Positions 9,612 to 19,475 of a DNA stretch of 64,000 bases are shown here, in pieces; the first letter of the stretch is position 1, and the number at the start of each line of letters is the position of its first letter. This DNA comes from Proteobacteria bacterium UBA652 (GTDB taxonomy: Bacteria; Pseudomonadota; Gammaproteobacteria; Nitrosococcales; Methylophagaceae), in contig DBOG01000042.1 in assembly GCA_002299915.1 (NCBI GenBank), forward strand, positions 48,193 through 112,192, read 5' to 3'. A program made the translations under genes and the position numbers. The notes beneath the pieces were generated by a model. That model saw only the letters and a program-made list of their open reading frames with translations, did no database searches and was not told the origin of the DNA.

Positions 9612-10573
9612 TCTATTCCAAGATTGCGGGAACAGGCAGTTATCTGCCCGAAAAAACATTAACAAATAAAGATTTAGAATCGATGGTGGATACATCGGAT
9701 GAGTGGATAACAGAGCGAACGGGCATTAAAAAACGCCATATTGCTGCCGATGAACAATCCACAACTGACTTAGCCGCGATTGCGGGGCAACAAGCCATTG
9801 CGGCGGCGGGTCTTGAAAGTCTTGATATTGATTTAATTATTGTGGCCACCTCTACCCCCGCGCGTGTCTTCCCTAGCACTGCTTGCTTGGTTCAGAACCA
9901 GCTTGATATTCATGGCTGTCCTGCATTTGATATTCAGGCTGTGTGTACGGGCTTTGTTTATGCCTTAGATGTGGCGAATAAATTTATCCAAACTGGCGCG
10001 GCTAAAAATGCGCTAGTGATTGGCGCAGAAACGATGTCTCGGATCGTAGATTGGACAGATCGCAATACCTGTGTCTTATTTGGTGATGGGGCCGGTGCTG
10101 TCGTCTTGCAAGCTTCAGATGAGCCCGGTATCTTATCCACTCATATCCATGCGGATGGCAAATATAATGAGATGTTACAAGTGACCACAGGCATTGGAGC
10201 CGAGTTAAGCCTTGCGGGTATGACGCCACATGTCACCATGAAAGGCAGTGAAGTGTTTAAGATGGCAGTGAATACCTTAAGTCAAATTGCCGATGAAACC
10301 TTAGCCGCTAATAATATGGAAAAATCAGATCTAGATTGGTTGGTGCCGCATCAAGCCAATATCCGTATTATTACGGCCACCGCTAAAAAATTGAATATGA
10401 CGCTGGATCAAGTTGTGGTGACCGTTGATGAACATGCTAATACCTCCGCTGCGACCATTCCCCTGGCGCTAGATGTAGCAGTACGTGATGGCAGGATTAA
10501 ACGCGGTGAAACACTACTCTTAGAAGCCTTCGGCGGCGGTTTTACTTGGGGTTCGGCACTCATAAAATACTAG
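9608..10573 (+). CDS. fabH: Beta-ketoacyl-ACP synthase III
   Basis: Starts fatty-acid synthesis by condensing acetyl-CoA with malonyl-ACP. The start codon is GTG at 9608, inside the plsX stop (GTGA overlap), giving [16 protein letters not shown]. The 321-aa protein has the catalytic triad Cys113 (AVCTGF), His248 (VPHQAN) and Asn278 (EHANTS). The C-terminal FGGGFTWG loop is intact. Translational coupling to plsX is likely. Confidence 0.96.
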   Translation: MIYSKIAGTGSYLPEKTLTNKDLESMVDTSDEWITERTGIKKRHIAADEQSTTDLAAIAGQQAIAAAGLESLDIDLIIVATSTPARVFPSTACLVQNQLDIHGCPAFDIQAVCTGFVYALDVANKFIQTGAAKNALVIGAETMSRIVDWTDRNTCVLFGDGAGAVVLQASDEPGILSTHIHADGKYNEMLQVTTGIGAELSLAGMTPHVTMKGSEVFKMAVNTLSQIADETLAANNMEKSDLDWLVPHQANIRIITATAKKLNMTLDQVVVTVDEHANTSAATIPLALDVAVRDGRIKRGETLLLEAFGGGFTWGSALIKY

Positions 10574-10610
10574 AAAAAACAGTTATTAAAGAACGAGACT
10601 TAAAATAAAT

Positions 10611-11552
10611 ATGAAGAATAATCTGGCTTTTTTATTTCCTGGACAAGGCTCACAATCAGTGGGCATGTTGGCTGATTTAGCGATACAATTTCCACAGATA
10701 AAGGCGACCTTTTCTGAGGCCTCAGAGGTGTTGGATTATGACTTGTGGGCGCTGGTTTCGACAGGTCCAGAAACAGACTTAAATCAAACCGATCGTACCC
10801 AACCCGCCATGCTCGTAGCAGGCATCGCAACGTGGCGCGTATGGCAGGCGCAATCAGATGTTATGCCAGCTTATTTCGCTGGCCATAGCTTGGGAGAATA
10901 TACAGCGTTAGTCGCGGCAGGCGCATTAGACTTTAGCGATGCGATTGAACTGGTGGCGGATAGGGGCCGATATATGCAGGCTGCAGTGCCTGCTGGCGAA
11001 GGTGCAATGGCGGCTATCTTGGGCTTAGAAGATGAAGCAGTCATCGCGCTATGTGCAAAAAGTGCGACACAAGGCATCGTGGAAGCGGTTAATTTCAATT
11101 CACCTGGGCAAGTGGTTATTGCGGGCAGTCGTGATGCTGTTAATGCGGCGATTACATTGGCAACAGAGCAGGGTGCAAAGCGCGCTTTATTATTACCTGT
11201 CAGTGTGCCGTCGCACTGTGCATTGATGGCGCCTGCAGCTGCTCAATTGACAGAACGGCTGGCTAATATTGAATTAACGTCACCTACAACACCTGTTATT
11301 CACAATGTGATAGCACAAACAACAAGTGATATAACCATTATTCGTGAATTGTTAGCTGGGCAGGTGCAATCACCTGTGCAATGGGTGGAGTCTGTGCAGT
11401 ATATGGCGGCTCAAGGCGTGGATACGCTGATAGAGTGTGGTCCGGGGAAAGTATTAGCAGGATTAACGAAACGAATTGATAAAACGCTCACCACATTACC
11501 CATATTTGATACCGCATCACTAGAAAAAGCAGTGCTTGCAATAGGAGAATAA
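10611..11552 (+). CDS. fabD: Malonyl-CoA:ACP transacylase
   Basis: Loads malonate from CoA onto ACP. The 313-aa protein begins with the FLFPGQGSQ motif. The nucleophile is Ser93 in GHSLGEY and the partner is His202 in PSHCALM. It has the normal length and sits between fabH and fabG, only 1 bp before fabG. Confidence 0.96.
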   Translation: MKNNLAFLFPGQGSQSVGMLADLAIQFPQIKATFSEASEVLDYDLWALVSTGPETDLNQTDRTQPAMLVAGIATWRVWQAQSDVMPAYFAGHSLGEYTALVAAGALDFSDAIELVADRGRYMQAAVPAGEGAMAAILGLEDEAVIALCAKSATQGIVEAVNFNSPGQVVIAGSRDAVNAAITLATEQGAKRALLLPVSVPSHCALMAPAAAQLTERLANIELTSPTTPVIHNVIAQTTSDITIIRELLAGQVQSPVQWVESVQYMAAQGVDTLIECGPGKVLAGLTKRIDKTLTTLPIFDTASLEKAVLAIGE

Positions 11553-11553
11553 A

Positions 11554-12303
11554 ATGAGTTTAGCATTAATAGATAAAGTGGCATTGGTAACCGGGACCAC
11601 CCGAGGGATTGGGCGAGCGATTGCCATTAGTCTTGGAGAACAAGGTGCAACAGTCATCGGCACCGCAACCTCTGAATCAGGTGCGGCCACTATCAGCACG
11701 TTTTTAGCCGATAATAATATCGCAGGTGCGGGTATGGTGTTGAATGTCACCGATGACGATTCGATTGAAGCTGTTGTAGCAGAAATTGAATCAAGCTTTG
11801 CTGCCCCCGATATTTTGGTTAATAATGCAGGTATCACGCGTGACAATCTATTGATGCGAATGAAGGATGATGAATGGGATGACATCATGAATACAAACCT
11901 TCGGCCGATTTATAAGATCAGCAAGCGCTGTTTACGGGCGATGACAAAAATGCGCTGGGGTCGCATCATTAATATTACTTCTGTTGTCGGTGTGATGGGC
12001 AATGCAGGTCAAACCAATTATGCGGCGGCAAAAGCAGGTGTGATTGGGTTTAGCAAGTCACTAGCGCGTGAAGTGGGTGTCCGCGGCATTACCGTAAATT
12101 CTGTCGCCCCTGGCTTCATTGATACGGATATGACCAGCGGATTATCTGATGAACACAAAGATACTTTATTGCAAAATGTACCCGTAAAACGTTTAGGGGA
12201 GCCTGAAGAAATCGCAGCAGCAGTACGCTTCCTAGCCAGTCCTGATGCAGGGTACATCACTGGCGAGACGTTGAATGTGAATGGCGGGATGTATATGCAG
12301 TGA
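11554..12303 (+). CDS. fabG: 3-oxoacyl-ACP reductase FabG
   Basis: NADPH-dependent short-chain dehydrogenase that reduces beta-ketoacyl-ACP. The 249-aa protein has the nucleotide-binding GTTRGIGRA, the NNAG motif, and the catalytic tetrad Asn115, Ser143, Tyr156 and Lys160 (YAAAK). The C-terminus ends NVNGGMYMQ as in other FabG proteins. It follows fabD almost without a gap (AGGAG SD inside the fabD end). Confidence 0.96.
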   Translation: MSLALIDKVALVTGTTRGIGRAIAISLGEQGATVIGTATSESGAATISTFLADNNIAGAGMVLNVTDDDSIEAVVAEIESSFAAPDILVNNAGITRDNLLMRMKDDEWDDIMNTNLRPIYKISKRCLRAMTKMRWGRIINITSVVGVMGNAGQTNYAAAKAGVIGFSKSLAREVGVRGITVNSVAPGFIDTDMTSGLSDEHKDTLLQNVPVKRLGEPEEIAAAVRFLASPDAGYITGETLNVNGGMYMQ

Positions 12304-12366
12304 TTGCCTGATATAATAGGCGGTAAGTTTATTAATTTTTCGAGTGCAAACTATTCAATCGATAGC

Positions 12367-12395
12367 TTGTTTCACCCGTGGTGGTACGATAAAAT
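12367..12395 (+). promoter_or_regulatory. Probable sigma-70 promoter for acpP
   Basis: TTGTTT at 12367-12372 and TAAAAT at 12390-12395 are separated by 17 bp, 42 bp before the acpP ATG. A dedicated acpP promoter is expected because ACP is needed in large molar excess over the other fab products. Confidence 0.5.
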
Positions 12396-12436
12396 GCCAG
12401 CATATTATGTTTTAAACCATGTAAAGGAAAGTAATT

Positions 12437-12673
12437 ATGAGTGATATTGAAGCGCGTGTTAAAGATATCGTTGTTGAACAATTAGGTGTTAGCGAAGATG
12501 AAGTTAAAGCAGATGCCTCTTTCATCGATGATCTTGGTGCAGATTCACTGGATACGGTTGAATTAGTCATGGCGCTTGAAGAAGCGTTTGAATGTGAAAT
12601 CCCAGATGAAGAAGCTGAGAAAATCACAACATTGAAGCAGGCGGTTGATTATATTAATTCAGCACAAGCTTAG
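12437..12673 (+). CDS. acpP: Acyl carrier protein
   Basis: A 78-aa acidic carrier protein. The phosphopantetheine attachment site is Ser37 in [10 protein letters not shown]. The three helices and the [10 protein letters not shown] segment match AcpP. The SD AAAGGAAAG precedes the ATG. It is bounded by its own promoter on the left and a strong terminator on the right, giving an independent, highly expressed transcript inside the fab cluster. Confidence 0.98.
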   Translation: MSDIEARVKDIVVEQLGVSEDEVKADASFIDDLGADSLDTVELVMALEEAFECEIPDEEAEKITTLKQAVDYINSAQA

Positions 12674-12693
12674 TCGTTAATATTTTATGATAG

Positions 12694-12732
12694 GCCGCCT
12701 AACGTATCACTACGTTAGGCGGCTTTATTATT
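12694..12732 (+). terminator. Rho-independent terminator after acpP
   Basis: A perfect 13-bp stem pairs 12694-12706 with 12711-12723 (GCCGCCTAACGTA and its complement), with a 4-nt TCAC loop. It is followed by TTTATTATTTTTA. It separates acpP from fabF. Confidence 0.85.
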
Positions 12733-12764
12733 TTTAGCCTAGTTAATAGGATTAGGAGAAAGCC

Positions 12765-14006
12765 ATGTCTACACGGCGTGTCGTTATAACGGGGATGGGG
12801 GCAGTTACCCCGGTTGGTAATAATATTGAAGAGAGTTGGAAGAATATTCTAGCTGGGAAAAGCGGTGTGGCACCGATCACCTTATTTGATGCGTCCAATT
12901 TTAGTACTCAATTTGGTGCCAATATTAAAAATTTTGAGGTGACTGATTATATACCGGGTAAAGACACCAAAAGAATGGATAGCTTTCTGCATTACGGGCT
13001 TGTTGCGGGCATGGAAGCCTTTGCGGATTCAGGTTTAACCGTCACTGACGACAATGCGGAGCGTATTGGTGTTGCGATTGGCTCTGGTATCGGTGGTTTG
13101 CCAGGGATTGAAACGGGTCATAATAATTTCCTCGAAGGGGGCGCCCGCAAAATTTCACCCTTCTTTGTACCGAGTAGTATCATTAATATGATCTCAGGAA
13201 ATTTATCGATTAAATATGGGCTAAAAGGGCCTAATATCGCGGTTGCCACGGCTTGTTCAAGTGGCGCTCATAACATTACGACAGCCTGCCGGATGATTCA
13301 ACATGGTGATGTTGATGTAATGTTTGCAGGCGGCTCAGAAATGGCAACGTGCCCAATGGGATTAGGGGGCTTTGCGGCAGCGCGAGCGTTATCAAAACGC
13401 AATGATGATCCAGAAGCGGCCAGCCGACCTTGGGATAAAGATCGAGATGGTTTTGTATTGGGAGATGGTGCGGGTGTGGTTGTATTAGAAGAATATGATC
13501 ATGCAAAAGCGCGGGGTGCGAAGATTTATGCTGAATTAATTGGCTCGGGTATGAGCGGCGATGCACATCATATTACCTTGCCATCACCCGGCGGTGAAGG
13601 TGCTGCGCGCAGCATGAAAAATGCAATGAGAGATGCGGGTTTGGAAGGCGATTCTATTGATTATATTAATGCCCATGGCACCTCAACACCTGCGGGCGAT
13701 ATTGCAGAAACCCAAGCCGTAAAATTGGCATTGGGTGACAATAATGCGGCCGATGCGGTCGTCAGCTCAACCAAATCTATGATCGGTCATCTGCTTGGTG
13801 CGGCAGGTGCGGTTGAAGCAATTTTTAGTATTTTAGCTATCCGTGATCAAATTGCGCCGCCAACGATTAACTTGGATAATCCAGATCCTGCCTGTGATTT
13901 AGATTATGTCCCGCATACGGCACGTCCTATGTCGGTTGGTATTGCGATGTCTAATTCCTTCGGTTTTGGAGGCACGAACGGTACACTCATCTTTAAAAAG
14001 GTATAA
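12765..14006 (+). CDS. fabF: Beta-ketoacyl-ACP synthase II
   Basis: Elongating condensing enzyme of type II fatty-acid synthesis. The 413-aa protein has the catalytic triad Cys164 (ATACSSG), His304 (NAHGTSTP) and His342 (IGHLLGA). The C-terminal SFGFGGTNG loop is intact. An SD (TAGGAG) lies upstream. It follows the acpP terminator and continues into pabC 6 bp later. Confidence 0.96.
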   Translation: MSTRRVVITGMGAVTPVGNNIEESWKNILAGKSGVAPITLFDASNFSTQFGANIKNFEVTDYIPGKDTKRMDSFLHYGLVAGMEAFADSGLTVTDDNAERIGVAIGSGIGGLPGIETGHNNFLEGGARKISPFFVPSSIINMISGNLSIKYGLKGPNIAVATACSSGAHNITTACRMIQHGDVDVMFAGGSEMATCPMGLGGFAAARALSKRNDDPEAASRPWDKDRDGFVLGDGAGVVVLEEYDHAKARGAKIYAELIGSGMSGDAHHITLPSPGGEGAARSMKNAMRDAGLEGDSIDYINAHGTSTPAGDIAETQAVKLALGDNNAADAVVSSTKSMIGHLLGAAGAVEAIFSILAIRDQIAPPTINLDNPDPACDLDYVPHTARPMSVGIAMSNSFGFGGTNGTLIFKKV

Positions 14007-14012
14007 AACAGC

Positions 14013-14846
14013 ATGATACTTGTGAATGGGATTGCAACAGAACAGCTGCCAGTCAGTGACCGTGGCTTACAGTATGGTGATGGTGTGTTTGAGACGGTGG
14101 CTTATCATCATGGCCAGTTACGTTTTCTCACGGCACATTTAGACCGTTTATCGCAAGGCTGCAAACGCCTAGGTATTGATTTTCAGCAACGTAAAACGCT
14201 CAAAATAGAGCTTCACAAAATCTGTGGTGAACTGGATGCTGCAAAAACACAAAATGCAGTGGTTAAAATCATCGTCACCCGAGGCAGTGGCGGCCGTGGT
14301 TATCAAGCCCCAATTGGTGTTGAACCCACCCGTATTATTTCAACGCATGATTGGCCATCTCACTCTGAAGATAATGCAAGCAAGGGTGTTAATGTACGAT
14401 TATGCCACCAGCGTTTGGTCGATAATCCCACCTTGGCGGGCATTAAACACTTAAACCGTTTAGAGCAAATTCTTGCTCGCAATGAATGGGATGATGATGG
14501 CATTGCGGAAGGCTTAATGTGTAATGCCCATGGTGATATTGTTGAGGGCACGTTTAGTAATATATTCATTGTTAAATCAGGCATGTTAATCACTCCGCCA
14601 CTAGATCGGTGCGGGATTGAAGGTATTACACGTGCCACCATTATGGATATTGCAGGTAAAGCAGGCATTCCTTGTCATCAGGCCTATATTCGCCAACAAG
14701 ACTTATACGGGGCAGATGAAGTGTTTATGTGCAATAGTATTATTGGTATTTGGCCGATAAAACAGATTGAACAACAAACCTTGCCAGTGGGTGCGATAAC
14801 AGCACTACTGCAGGCACAATTATCAGCGCTTGAGATCGTCGTATGA
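14013..14846 (+). CDS. pabC: Aminodeoxychorismate lyase
   Basis: PLP-dependent fold-type IV enzyme that forms 4-aminobenzoate for folate. The 277-aa protein has the PLP lysine at Lys145 (GIKHLNRLEQ). The start ILVNG and the DRGLQYGDGVFET motif (about 20-32) are typical, and the EGTFSNIF and GITR phosphate-binding segments follow. Branched-chain aminotransferases share the fold, but the length and the position between fabF and mltG point to PabC. The stop overlaps the mltG start. Confidence 0.92.
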   Translation: MILVNGIATEQLPVSDRGLQYGDGVFETVAYHHGQLRFLTAHLDRLSQGCKRLGIDFQQRKTLKIELHKICGELDAAKTQNAVVKIIVTRGSGGRGYQAPIGVEPTRIISTHDWPSHSEDNASKGVNVRLCHQRLVDNPTLAGIKHLNRLEQILARNEWDDDGIAEGLMCNAHGDIVEGTFSNIFIVKSGMLITPPLDRCGIEGITRATIMDIAGKAGIPCHQAYIRQQDLYGADEVFMCNSIIGIWPIKQIEQQTLPVGAITALLQAQLSALEIVV

Positions 14847-15862
14847 AGCTCACCATGAAATTATTTTTACTGGTCTTGATTGTAGCGATAACAGCCGTGG
14901 CGGGTATGTTTGAATATCAACGCTTTATGACCACGCCGCTTAAGTTGCCCACAGATACGTACCATTACACAGTAAAGAAAGGCAGTAATCTCAAACATGT
15001 TATCCAACATATTAGTGATGAACAGCTAAGCGATGTGCCGCCGATTTATTTAGCGCTATATAGCCGCTGGAAAGGCAATTCAAATCAAATCAAAACAGGT
15101 GAATTTAAGATCCCAGCAGGCACCACCTTGCCGCAATTTTTAGAGCACTTAATTGAAGGGAAAGCAATTCAGCGCGGCTTCACAATCATTGAAGGCACCA
15201 CATCACAACAACTTATCGATTCTATTGCCAAGAATGACTTATTTGAGCATACGCTAGCAACGCCAACCGTTGAAAGTGTCATGGCCGCATTAGGCAAGCC
15301 TGATGAGCATGGAGAAGGGCGCTTTCACCCAGAAACTTACTATTTTCCTGCCGGCACGACGGATATTGACTTTCTACGCCGCGCCTATAAAAAAATGGAA
15401 ACAGAGCTCGCAAAAGCATGGCAAAATAAAGCGGCAGACTTGCCGTATAAAACACCTTATGAAGCCTTAATTATGGCGTCCATTATTGAAAAAGAAACGG
15501 GCATTGCAGAAGAGCGTCCTGAAATCGCAGGAGTATTTGTTCGCCGACTGAATATCGGCATGTTACTACAAACTGATCCAACGGTTATCTATGGCATGGG
15601 TGATAGCTACGATGGTGATATTAGACGCAGAGACTTACGCAAAGATACACCCTATAACACTTATACTCGTGCAGGTTTGCCGCCCACCCCAATTGCCTTG
15701 CCAAGTCAGGCCGCTATTGAAGCAGCGCTGCATCCTAAAGCTGGGAAAAGCCTCTATTTTGTTGCCACAGGAAGCGAAGGTCGCCATACCTTCTCTAATA
15801 CCTTAAAGGAACATAATGCGGCAGTGCAACGTTATCTGCGTAAAATAAGAAGTAACAACTAA
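14843..15862 (+). CDS. mltG: Endolytic murein transglycosylase MltG (YceG)
   Basis: Inner-membrane lytic transglycosylase that cleaves nascent glycan strands and helps set glycan length. The N-terminal helix is at about residues 5-21. A LysM-like segment (YHYTVKKGSNLKHV) precedes the catalytic YceG domain with the conserved glutamate in IIEKETG. The conserved QTDPTVIYG and NTYTRAGLPPTPI segments follow. It is 339 aa and overlaps pabC by 4 bp (ATGA). Confidence 0.95.
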   Translation: MKLTMKLFLLVLIVAITAVAGMFEYQRFMTTPLKLPTDTYHYTVKKGSNLKHVIQHISDEQLSDVPPIYLALYSRWKGNSNQIKTGEFKIPAGTTLPQFLEHLIEGKAIQRGFTIIEGTTSQQLIDSIAKNDLFEHTLATPTVESVMAALGKPDEHGEGRFHPETYYFPAGTTDIDFLRRAYKKMETELAKAWQNKAADLPYKTPYEALIMASIIEKETGIAEERPEIAGVFVRRLNIGMLLQTDPTVIYGMGDSYDGDIRRRDLRKDTPYNTYTRAGLPPTPIALPSQAAIEAALHPKAGKSLYFVATGSEGRHTFSNTLKEHNAAVQRYLRKIRSNN

Positions 15863-15863
15863 G

Positions 15864-16493
15864 ATGCATGGAAAATTTATCAGCATTGAAGGAATAGAAG
15901 GGGCCGGCAAATCCACCCAAATCGCCTTTATTGAATCTTATCTTACAGCACAGAATAAAGCGGTTGTGTTAAGCCGCGAACCAGGTGGCACAGCACTAGG
16001 CGAACAAATTCGGAGCTTATTACTCACACCACGAGATGAAGGCATAAGCGATGATGCTGAATTATTACTCATGTTTGCTGCCCGTGCCGAGCATATTGCG
16101 CAAGTGATTCGCCCAGCCTTAGCCCGAGGGGATTGGGTTATTTGTGATCGTTTTGTTGAAGCCACCTTTGCCTATCAAGGCGGTGGCAGAGGGATCGCAC
16201 CGCGCCGTATCACTCAGATAGCGGATTGGACACTACAAGGCCTCACCACTGATCTCACCTTATTATTTGATTTACCTGTTGCGCTTGGTCTATCACGAGT
16301 TGCCAGTAGAAATGAAGCGACCGATCGATTTGAGCAAGAAAAAGCCGATTTTTTTGAAAAAGTACGTGCGAACTATTTAAGCCAAGCGCACGCAAAACCC
16401 AGTCGCATTAAAATTATTGATGCCAGCCACAGCCTAGAAAAAGTACAACAGTCCGTTGCGACTGAGCTGAATCATTTACTAGAGCATGAATAG
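15864..16493 (+). CDS. tmk: Thymidylate kinase
   Basis: Phosphorylates dTMP to dTDP. The 209-aa protein has a P-loop at about residues 8-17 (EGIEGAGKST). The DR(F/Y) motif is in CDRFVEATFAYQGGGRG, and the LID-region FDLP and RFEQE motifs are present. It starts 1 bp after mltG and precedes holB, the usual mltG-tmk-holB order. Confidence 0.96.
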   Translation: MHGKFISIEGIEGAGKSTQIAFIESYLTAQNKAVVLSREPGGTALGEQIRSLLLTPRDEGISDDAELLLMFAARAEHIAQVIRPALARGDWVICDRFVEATFAYQGGGRGIAPRRITQIADWTLQGLTTDLTLLFDLPVALGLSRVASRNEATDRFEQEKADFFEKVRANYLSQAHAKPSRIKIIDASHSLEKVQQSVATELNHLLEHE

Positions 16494-16495
16494 CC

Positions 16496-17467
16496 ATGAT
16501 GCCATCAATTTATCCTTGGCAACAAGCCGCTTGGCGAACCTATCAACAACAAGTTCAGCAAAAGCGTATACCACATGCCATCTTATTAACAGGTGTCGCA
16601 GGGTTAGGAAAGCATGATTTAGCAGTTTATATGGCAGCCTCACGCCTTTGTAGCGAAGCGAATGATGCGCAGCCTTGTGGTCAATGTCATAGTTGCCAGC
16701 TATTGGCTGCCGACACACATCCAGATCACCAACTCATCGCGCCTGAAGAAGGTAGTCTCATTATTAAAGTAGATCAAATTCGTGCACTGAAAGAAAAGCA
16801 AAATCTCACCTCTAATGTAAGTCGCTGGAAGACCATTATTATCTCACCTGCAGATACGCTCAATACCAATGCCTATAATAGCTTACTCAAAATGCTAGAA
16901 GAGCCGCAGCAAAATACGCTTATCATTTTAGTGACTTCAGCGCCGACCAAACTCCCGATCACCGTTCGTAGCCGTTGCCAACAGCAGTATATTAGTGCGC
17001 CTGATCAAGAACAAGCACTAGCATGGCTTGCCAGTCAGCAACCTAAGCAACAAGCAAGCCACCAAGAACTGCTCACACTCACGCTCGGCGCGCCGCTGGC
17101 CACGATGGCGTTAGTAGAAACTGCTTGGTTAGACAATAGTACACAGCTAAAAAAAGACTTTTTTGCTCTGTTAACGGGTCGGGCAGATCCTACGGTGCTC
17201 AGTAAAAGCTGGAAAGACAGGGATCTCAAACTGATTTTTCGACAGCTGCAACATTGGACCAATAGCATGCTCCAAACACATTATACTGCCACTGAATCAA
17301 CCCAATCATCGGCGATTCCCTTCAGCCCAGCATTTTGTTGGGCAATATCGGATTGCATCTTACGTACAATAACGTTACTATCTACCCAAACTAAGCTAAA
17401 TAATAGCTTGTTATTAGAAGATTTTATGGTGTCTATTATGCACCAAACTTACCAACAACCAAAATAG
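16496..17467 (+). CDS. holB: DNA polymerase III delta' subunit
   Basis: Clamp-loader subunit. The 323-aa protein has a degenerate P-loop GVAGLGKH (33-40), as expected for a delta' that does not need to hydrolyse ATP. It has a C4 zinc module (Cys52, Cys61, Cys64, Cys67) and the SRC-type segment TVRSRCQQ. MMPS offers two adjacent ATGs at 16496 and 16499; either is possible. It is part of the tmk-holB-pilZ-tatD run. Confidence 0.93.
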   Translation: MMPSIYPWQQAAWRTYQQQVQQKRIPHAILLTGVAGLGKHDLAVYMAASRLCSEANDAQPCGQCHSCQLLAADTHPDHQLIAPEEGSLIIKVDQIRALKEKQNLTSNVSRWKTIIISPADTLNTNAYNSLLKMLEEPQQNTLIILVTSAPTKLPITVRSRCQQQYISAPDQEQALAWLASQQPKQQASHQELLTLTLGAPLATMALVETAWLDNSTQLKKDFFALLTGRADPTVLSKSWKDRDLKLIFRQLQHWTNSMLQTHYTATESTQSSAIPFSPAFCWAISDCILRTITLLSTQTKLNNSLLLEDFMVSIMHQTYQQPK

Positions 17468-17475
17468 GCACAGAT

Positions 17476-17832
17476 ATGGCTGATAATGCTGCTCCACGTC
17501 GTCAAGGAATGATCTCTCTCAAGATCAGCAATGAAACCATGCTTTACCAAGCATATATGCCTTTTTTGAAAAATGGCGGATTGTTTATTCCAACCACAAA
17601 AAAATATGAGATGGGAGAAGAAGTTTTCATGTTGCTAGAGCTGCTGGATGAAACAGATAAGCTACCTGTAGCAGGAACCGTTGTGTGGAAAACACCTGCC
17701 GCCGCAACAGGAAACAAAGCGGCTGGCGTGGGGGTGCATTTTAATGAAATGGATAATGGCGTTGTGCGTGGCAAAATAGAAATGAAGCTTGCCGAACAGC
17801 TCGCGGGCGACACACCAACGCACACCATGTAA
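17476..17832 (+). CDS. pilZ: PilZ-domain protein, type IV pilus PilZ class
   Basis: A 118-aa single PilZ domain. It resembles the pilus-biogenesis PilZ proteins, which lack a full RxxxR c-di-GMP motif: only RRQG is seen near the N-terminus, followed by a FLKNGGLFIPT strand and VVWKTPAAATGNKAAGVGVHF. The position between holB and tatD is the one known from Pseudomonas and Xanthomonas pilZ. The role in type IV pilus assembly is inferred from family and position; no pilus genes are in this window. Confidence 0.88.
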   Translation: MADNAAPRRQGMISLKISNETMLYQAYMPFLKNGGLFIPTTKKYEMGEEVFMLLELLDETDKLPVAGTVVWKTPAAATGNKAAGVGVHFNEMDNGVVRGKIEMKLAEQLAGDTPTHTM

Positions 17833-17840
17833 TACCCAGT

Positions 17841-18617
17841 ATGTTTATTGATTCCCACTGCCACCTCAATATGGTCGCAGATAATACTGCTGATCTACAA
17901 ATTGCGCTTGATAATGCAGCAAACAATCAGGTGAGCCACATGCTTGCCATCGCCATCGACCGCGCCAGCTGTGATTATACTGTTGAAACAGCAGCAAACC
18001 ATGCCAATATCTATGCCAGCGTCGGTATTCATCCTAATGTTGATCCTATACCAGAAGAAACCCTTACCGTTGAGCAACTAACAACGTTAGCCAACCAAGA
18101 CAAAGTTATCGCCATCGGCGAAACAGGGCTAGACTATTTCCGGTCAGAAGGGGATCTAAGTTGGCAGCGCGAACGCTTCAACATTCATATTGAAGCCGCC
18201 AAACAAACACAAAAGCCGCTTATTATTCACACCAGAGAAGCGCGTGATGACACCATGGATATGCTAGAGCAAGAGGGCGCGGAACAAGCGGGCGGTATTA
18301 TTCACTGCTTCACCGAAGATTGGGATACGGCCAAACGTGCCCTTGATATTGGCTTCTACATTTCCCTTTCTGGTATCGTCAGCTTCAAAAATGCCCTGCA
18401 ACTGCAAGACGTCGCCAAAAAACTGCCTGCAGATAGGATTTTAATCGAAACAGACTCGCCTTATCTCGCCCCAGTACCGCATCGCGGAAAAGCCAACCAA
18501 CCCGCCTTCGTCAAACACGTCGCCGAAGCCGTTGCAGCGCTCCGCAATGAAACCGTAGATACCATTGCCCAGCAAACCACAGCCAACTTTCACCGTCTAT
18601 TCCCAACAACAGCCTAA
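17841..18617 (+). CDS. TatD-family metal-dependent hydrolase (YcfH type)
   Basis: A 258-aa TIM-barrel hydrolase of the TatD/YcfH family. The metal-binding HCH is in FIDSHCHLN (His6, His8), the conserved glutamate is in IGETGLDYF, and further histidines are in IIHTRE and IIHCFTED. The catalytic aspartate is in ILIETDSPYLAP. Relatives have DNase or deacylase activity; the substrate is not predictable here. It is last in the holB-pilZ-tatD run. Confidence 0.9.
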   Translation: MFIDSHCHLNMVADNTADLQIALDNAANNQVSHMLAIAIDRASCDYTVETAANHANIYASVGIHPNVDPIPEETLTVEQLTTLANQDKVIAIGETGLDYFRSEGDLSWQRERFNIHIEAAKQTQKPLIIHTREARDDTMDMLEQEGAEQAGGIIHCFTEDWDTAKRALDIGFYISLSGIVSFKNALQLQDVAKKLPADRILIETDSPYLAPVPHRGKANQPAFVKHVAEAVAALRNETVDTIAQQTTANFHRLFPTTA

Positions 18618-18673
18618 TCCGTCATCCGCTTATTATTCGCTATGCCCACTAAGCTGGGCACCATGAAATAACC

Positions 18674-18702
18674 GTTCGCCCTGAGGCACTCGAAGGATGA
18701 AC
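18674..18702 (+). repeat. Short imperfect palindrome of a widespread intergenic repeat type
   Basis: The 29-bp element starts GTTCGCCCTGAG and ends AAGGATGAAC. Its ends are inverted (GTTC..CCT against AGG..GAAC). It resembles the short GTTCGnCCTGAG...TCGAAGGnnGAAC palindromes scattered between genes in many proteobacteria. Only one copy is seen in this window. A separate TGCCCA/TGGGCA hairpin lies just upstream at 18643-18660 without a T-run. Confidence 0.45.
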
Positions 18703-18721
18703 ATCTTACAGGAACAATATA

Positions 18722-19345
18722 ATGAACCGCATAGCCATCTTCCTAGCCCTAACTATTCTATTCCTCAGTAGCCTACTCACCGCCTGTGACAAAGCTCCCA
18801 AGCTCACACCTCTCGAATCCGATGCCATCATCTTAGCTTTTGGCGATAGCCTCACCTACGGCACGGGCACCCAAAACCCCAAAACAGAAAGCTATCCCGC
18901 CGTCCTCAGCCAACTAATCAACCGCACAGTAATCAATGCTGGCATTCCTGGCGAAGTCAGCCAACTGGGCCTAGAACGCCTACCAGAGCTGCTCCAACAA
19001 CACCAACCCCAGCTCGTTATTCTCTGTCATGGTGCCAATGATATTCTCAGAAAACAAAATATTAGCGAAACAGAAAAAAATCTCAGAAAAATGATAAAAC
19101 TCATCCAACAAAGCGGGGCACAAGTCGTGCTGATGGCCGTCCCCGATTTTAACCTCACGCTCCAGCCTGCAGACTTCTACCAACGTATCGCCGATAAATA
19201 TAAACTGCCCATCGAAAACACCATCATCAGTAAAATAGAGCGAAAACCAAAATTAAAATCTGACAATGTTCATCCGAATACAGAAGGTTACACACTGATT
19301 GCAGAAAAAATAGCAGCGCTACTGAAAAAATCAGGTGGAATTTAG
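18722..19345 (+). CDS. SGNH/GDSL esterase lipoprotein (TesA/arylesterase-like)
   Basis: A lipoprotein signal peptide with lipobox L-T-A-C puts the lipidated cysteine at residue 22. The mature SGNH hydrolase has Ser43 (FGDSLTYGTG), Gly in NAGIPGE, Asn in HGANDIL, and Asp181/His184 (DNVHPN). The family includes TesA (thioesterase I, lysophospholipase, arylesterase); the lipid anchor makes it cell-envelope attached. The 207-aa length is typical. Codon use in the first third is rich in C-ending codons compared with the neighbours. It is the last ordinary gene before the accessory scar. Confidence 0.88.
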   Translation: MNRIAIFLALTILFLSSLLTACDKAPKLTPLESDAIILAFGDSLTYGTGTQNPKTESYPAVLSQLINRTVINAGIPGEVSQLGLERLPELLQQHQPQLVILCHGANDILRKQNISETEKNLRKMIKLIQQSGAQVVLMAVPDFNLTLQPADFYQRIADKYKLPIENTIISKIERKPKLKSDNVHPNTEGYTLIAEKIAALLKKSGGI

Positions 19346-19394
19346 TATCGTATTCAAGAAACAATAACCAAATAATATTGAGAGAATACAAAGC

Positions 19395-19475
19395 ATGGAT
19401 AAACGCGATAAACTATATGAATTACATGGGGTTTTTGATAGAGAACGAGGAACCACTGCCACACAGGCAGCTTAG
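19395..19475 (+). pseudogene. N-terminal stump resembling a WYL-type transcriptional regulator, ended by a CRISPR-like repeat
   Basis: From ATG at 19395 the frame reads MDKRDKLYELHGVFDRERG. This resembles the opening of the winged-helix domain of YafY/WYL regulators (pattern M-D-x-x-D-x-L-Y-x-L-H). The frame then enters the I-F-like repeat and stops at 19473-19475, so only about 19 residues of the putative regulator remain. The match is from memory and short. WYL proteins are frequent CRISPR-locus regulators, which makes the junction suggestive. Confidence 0.4.
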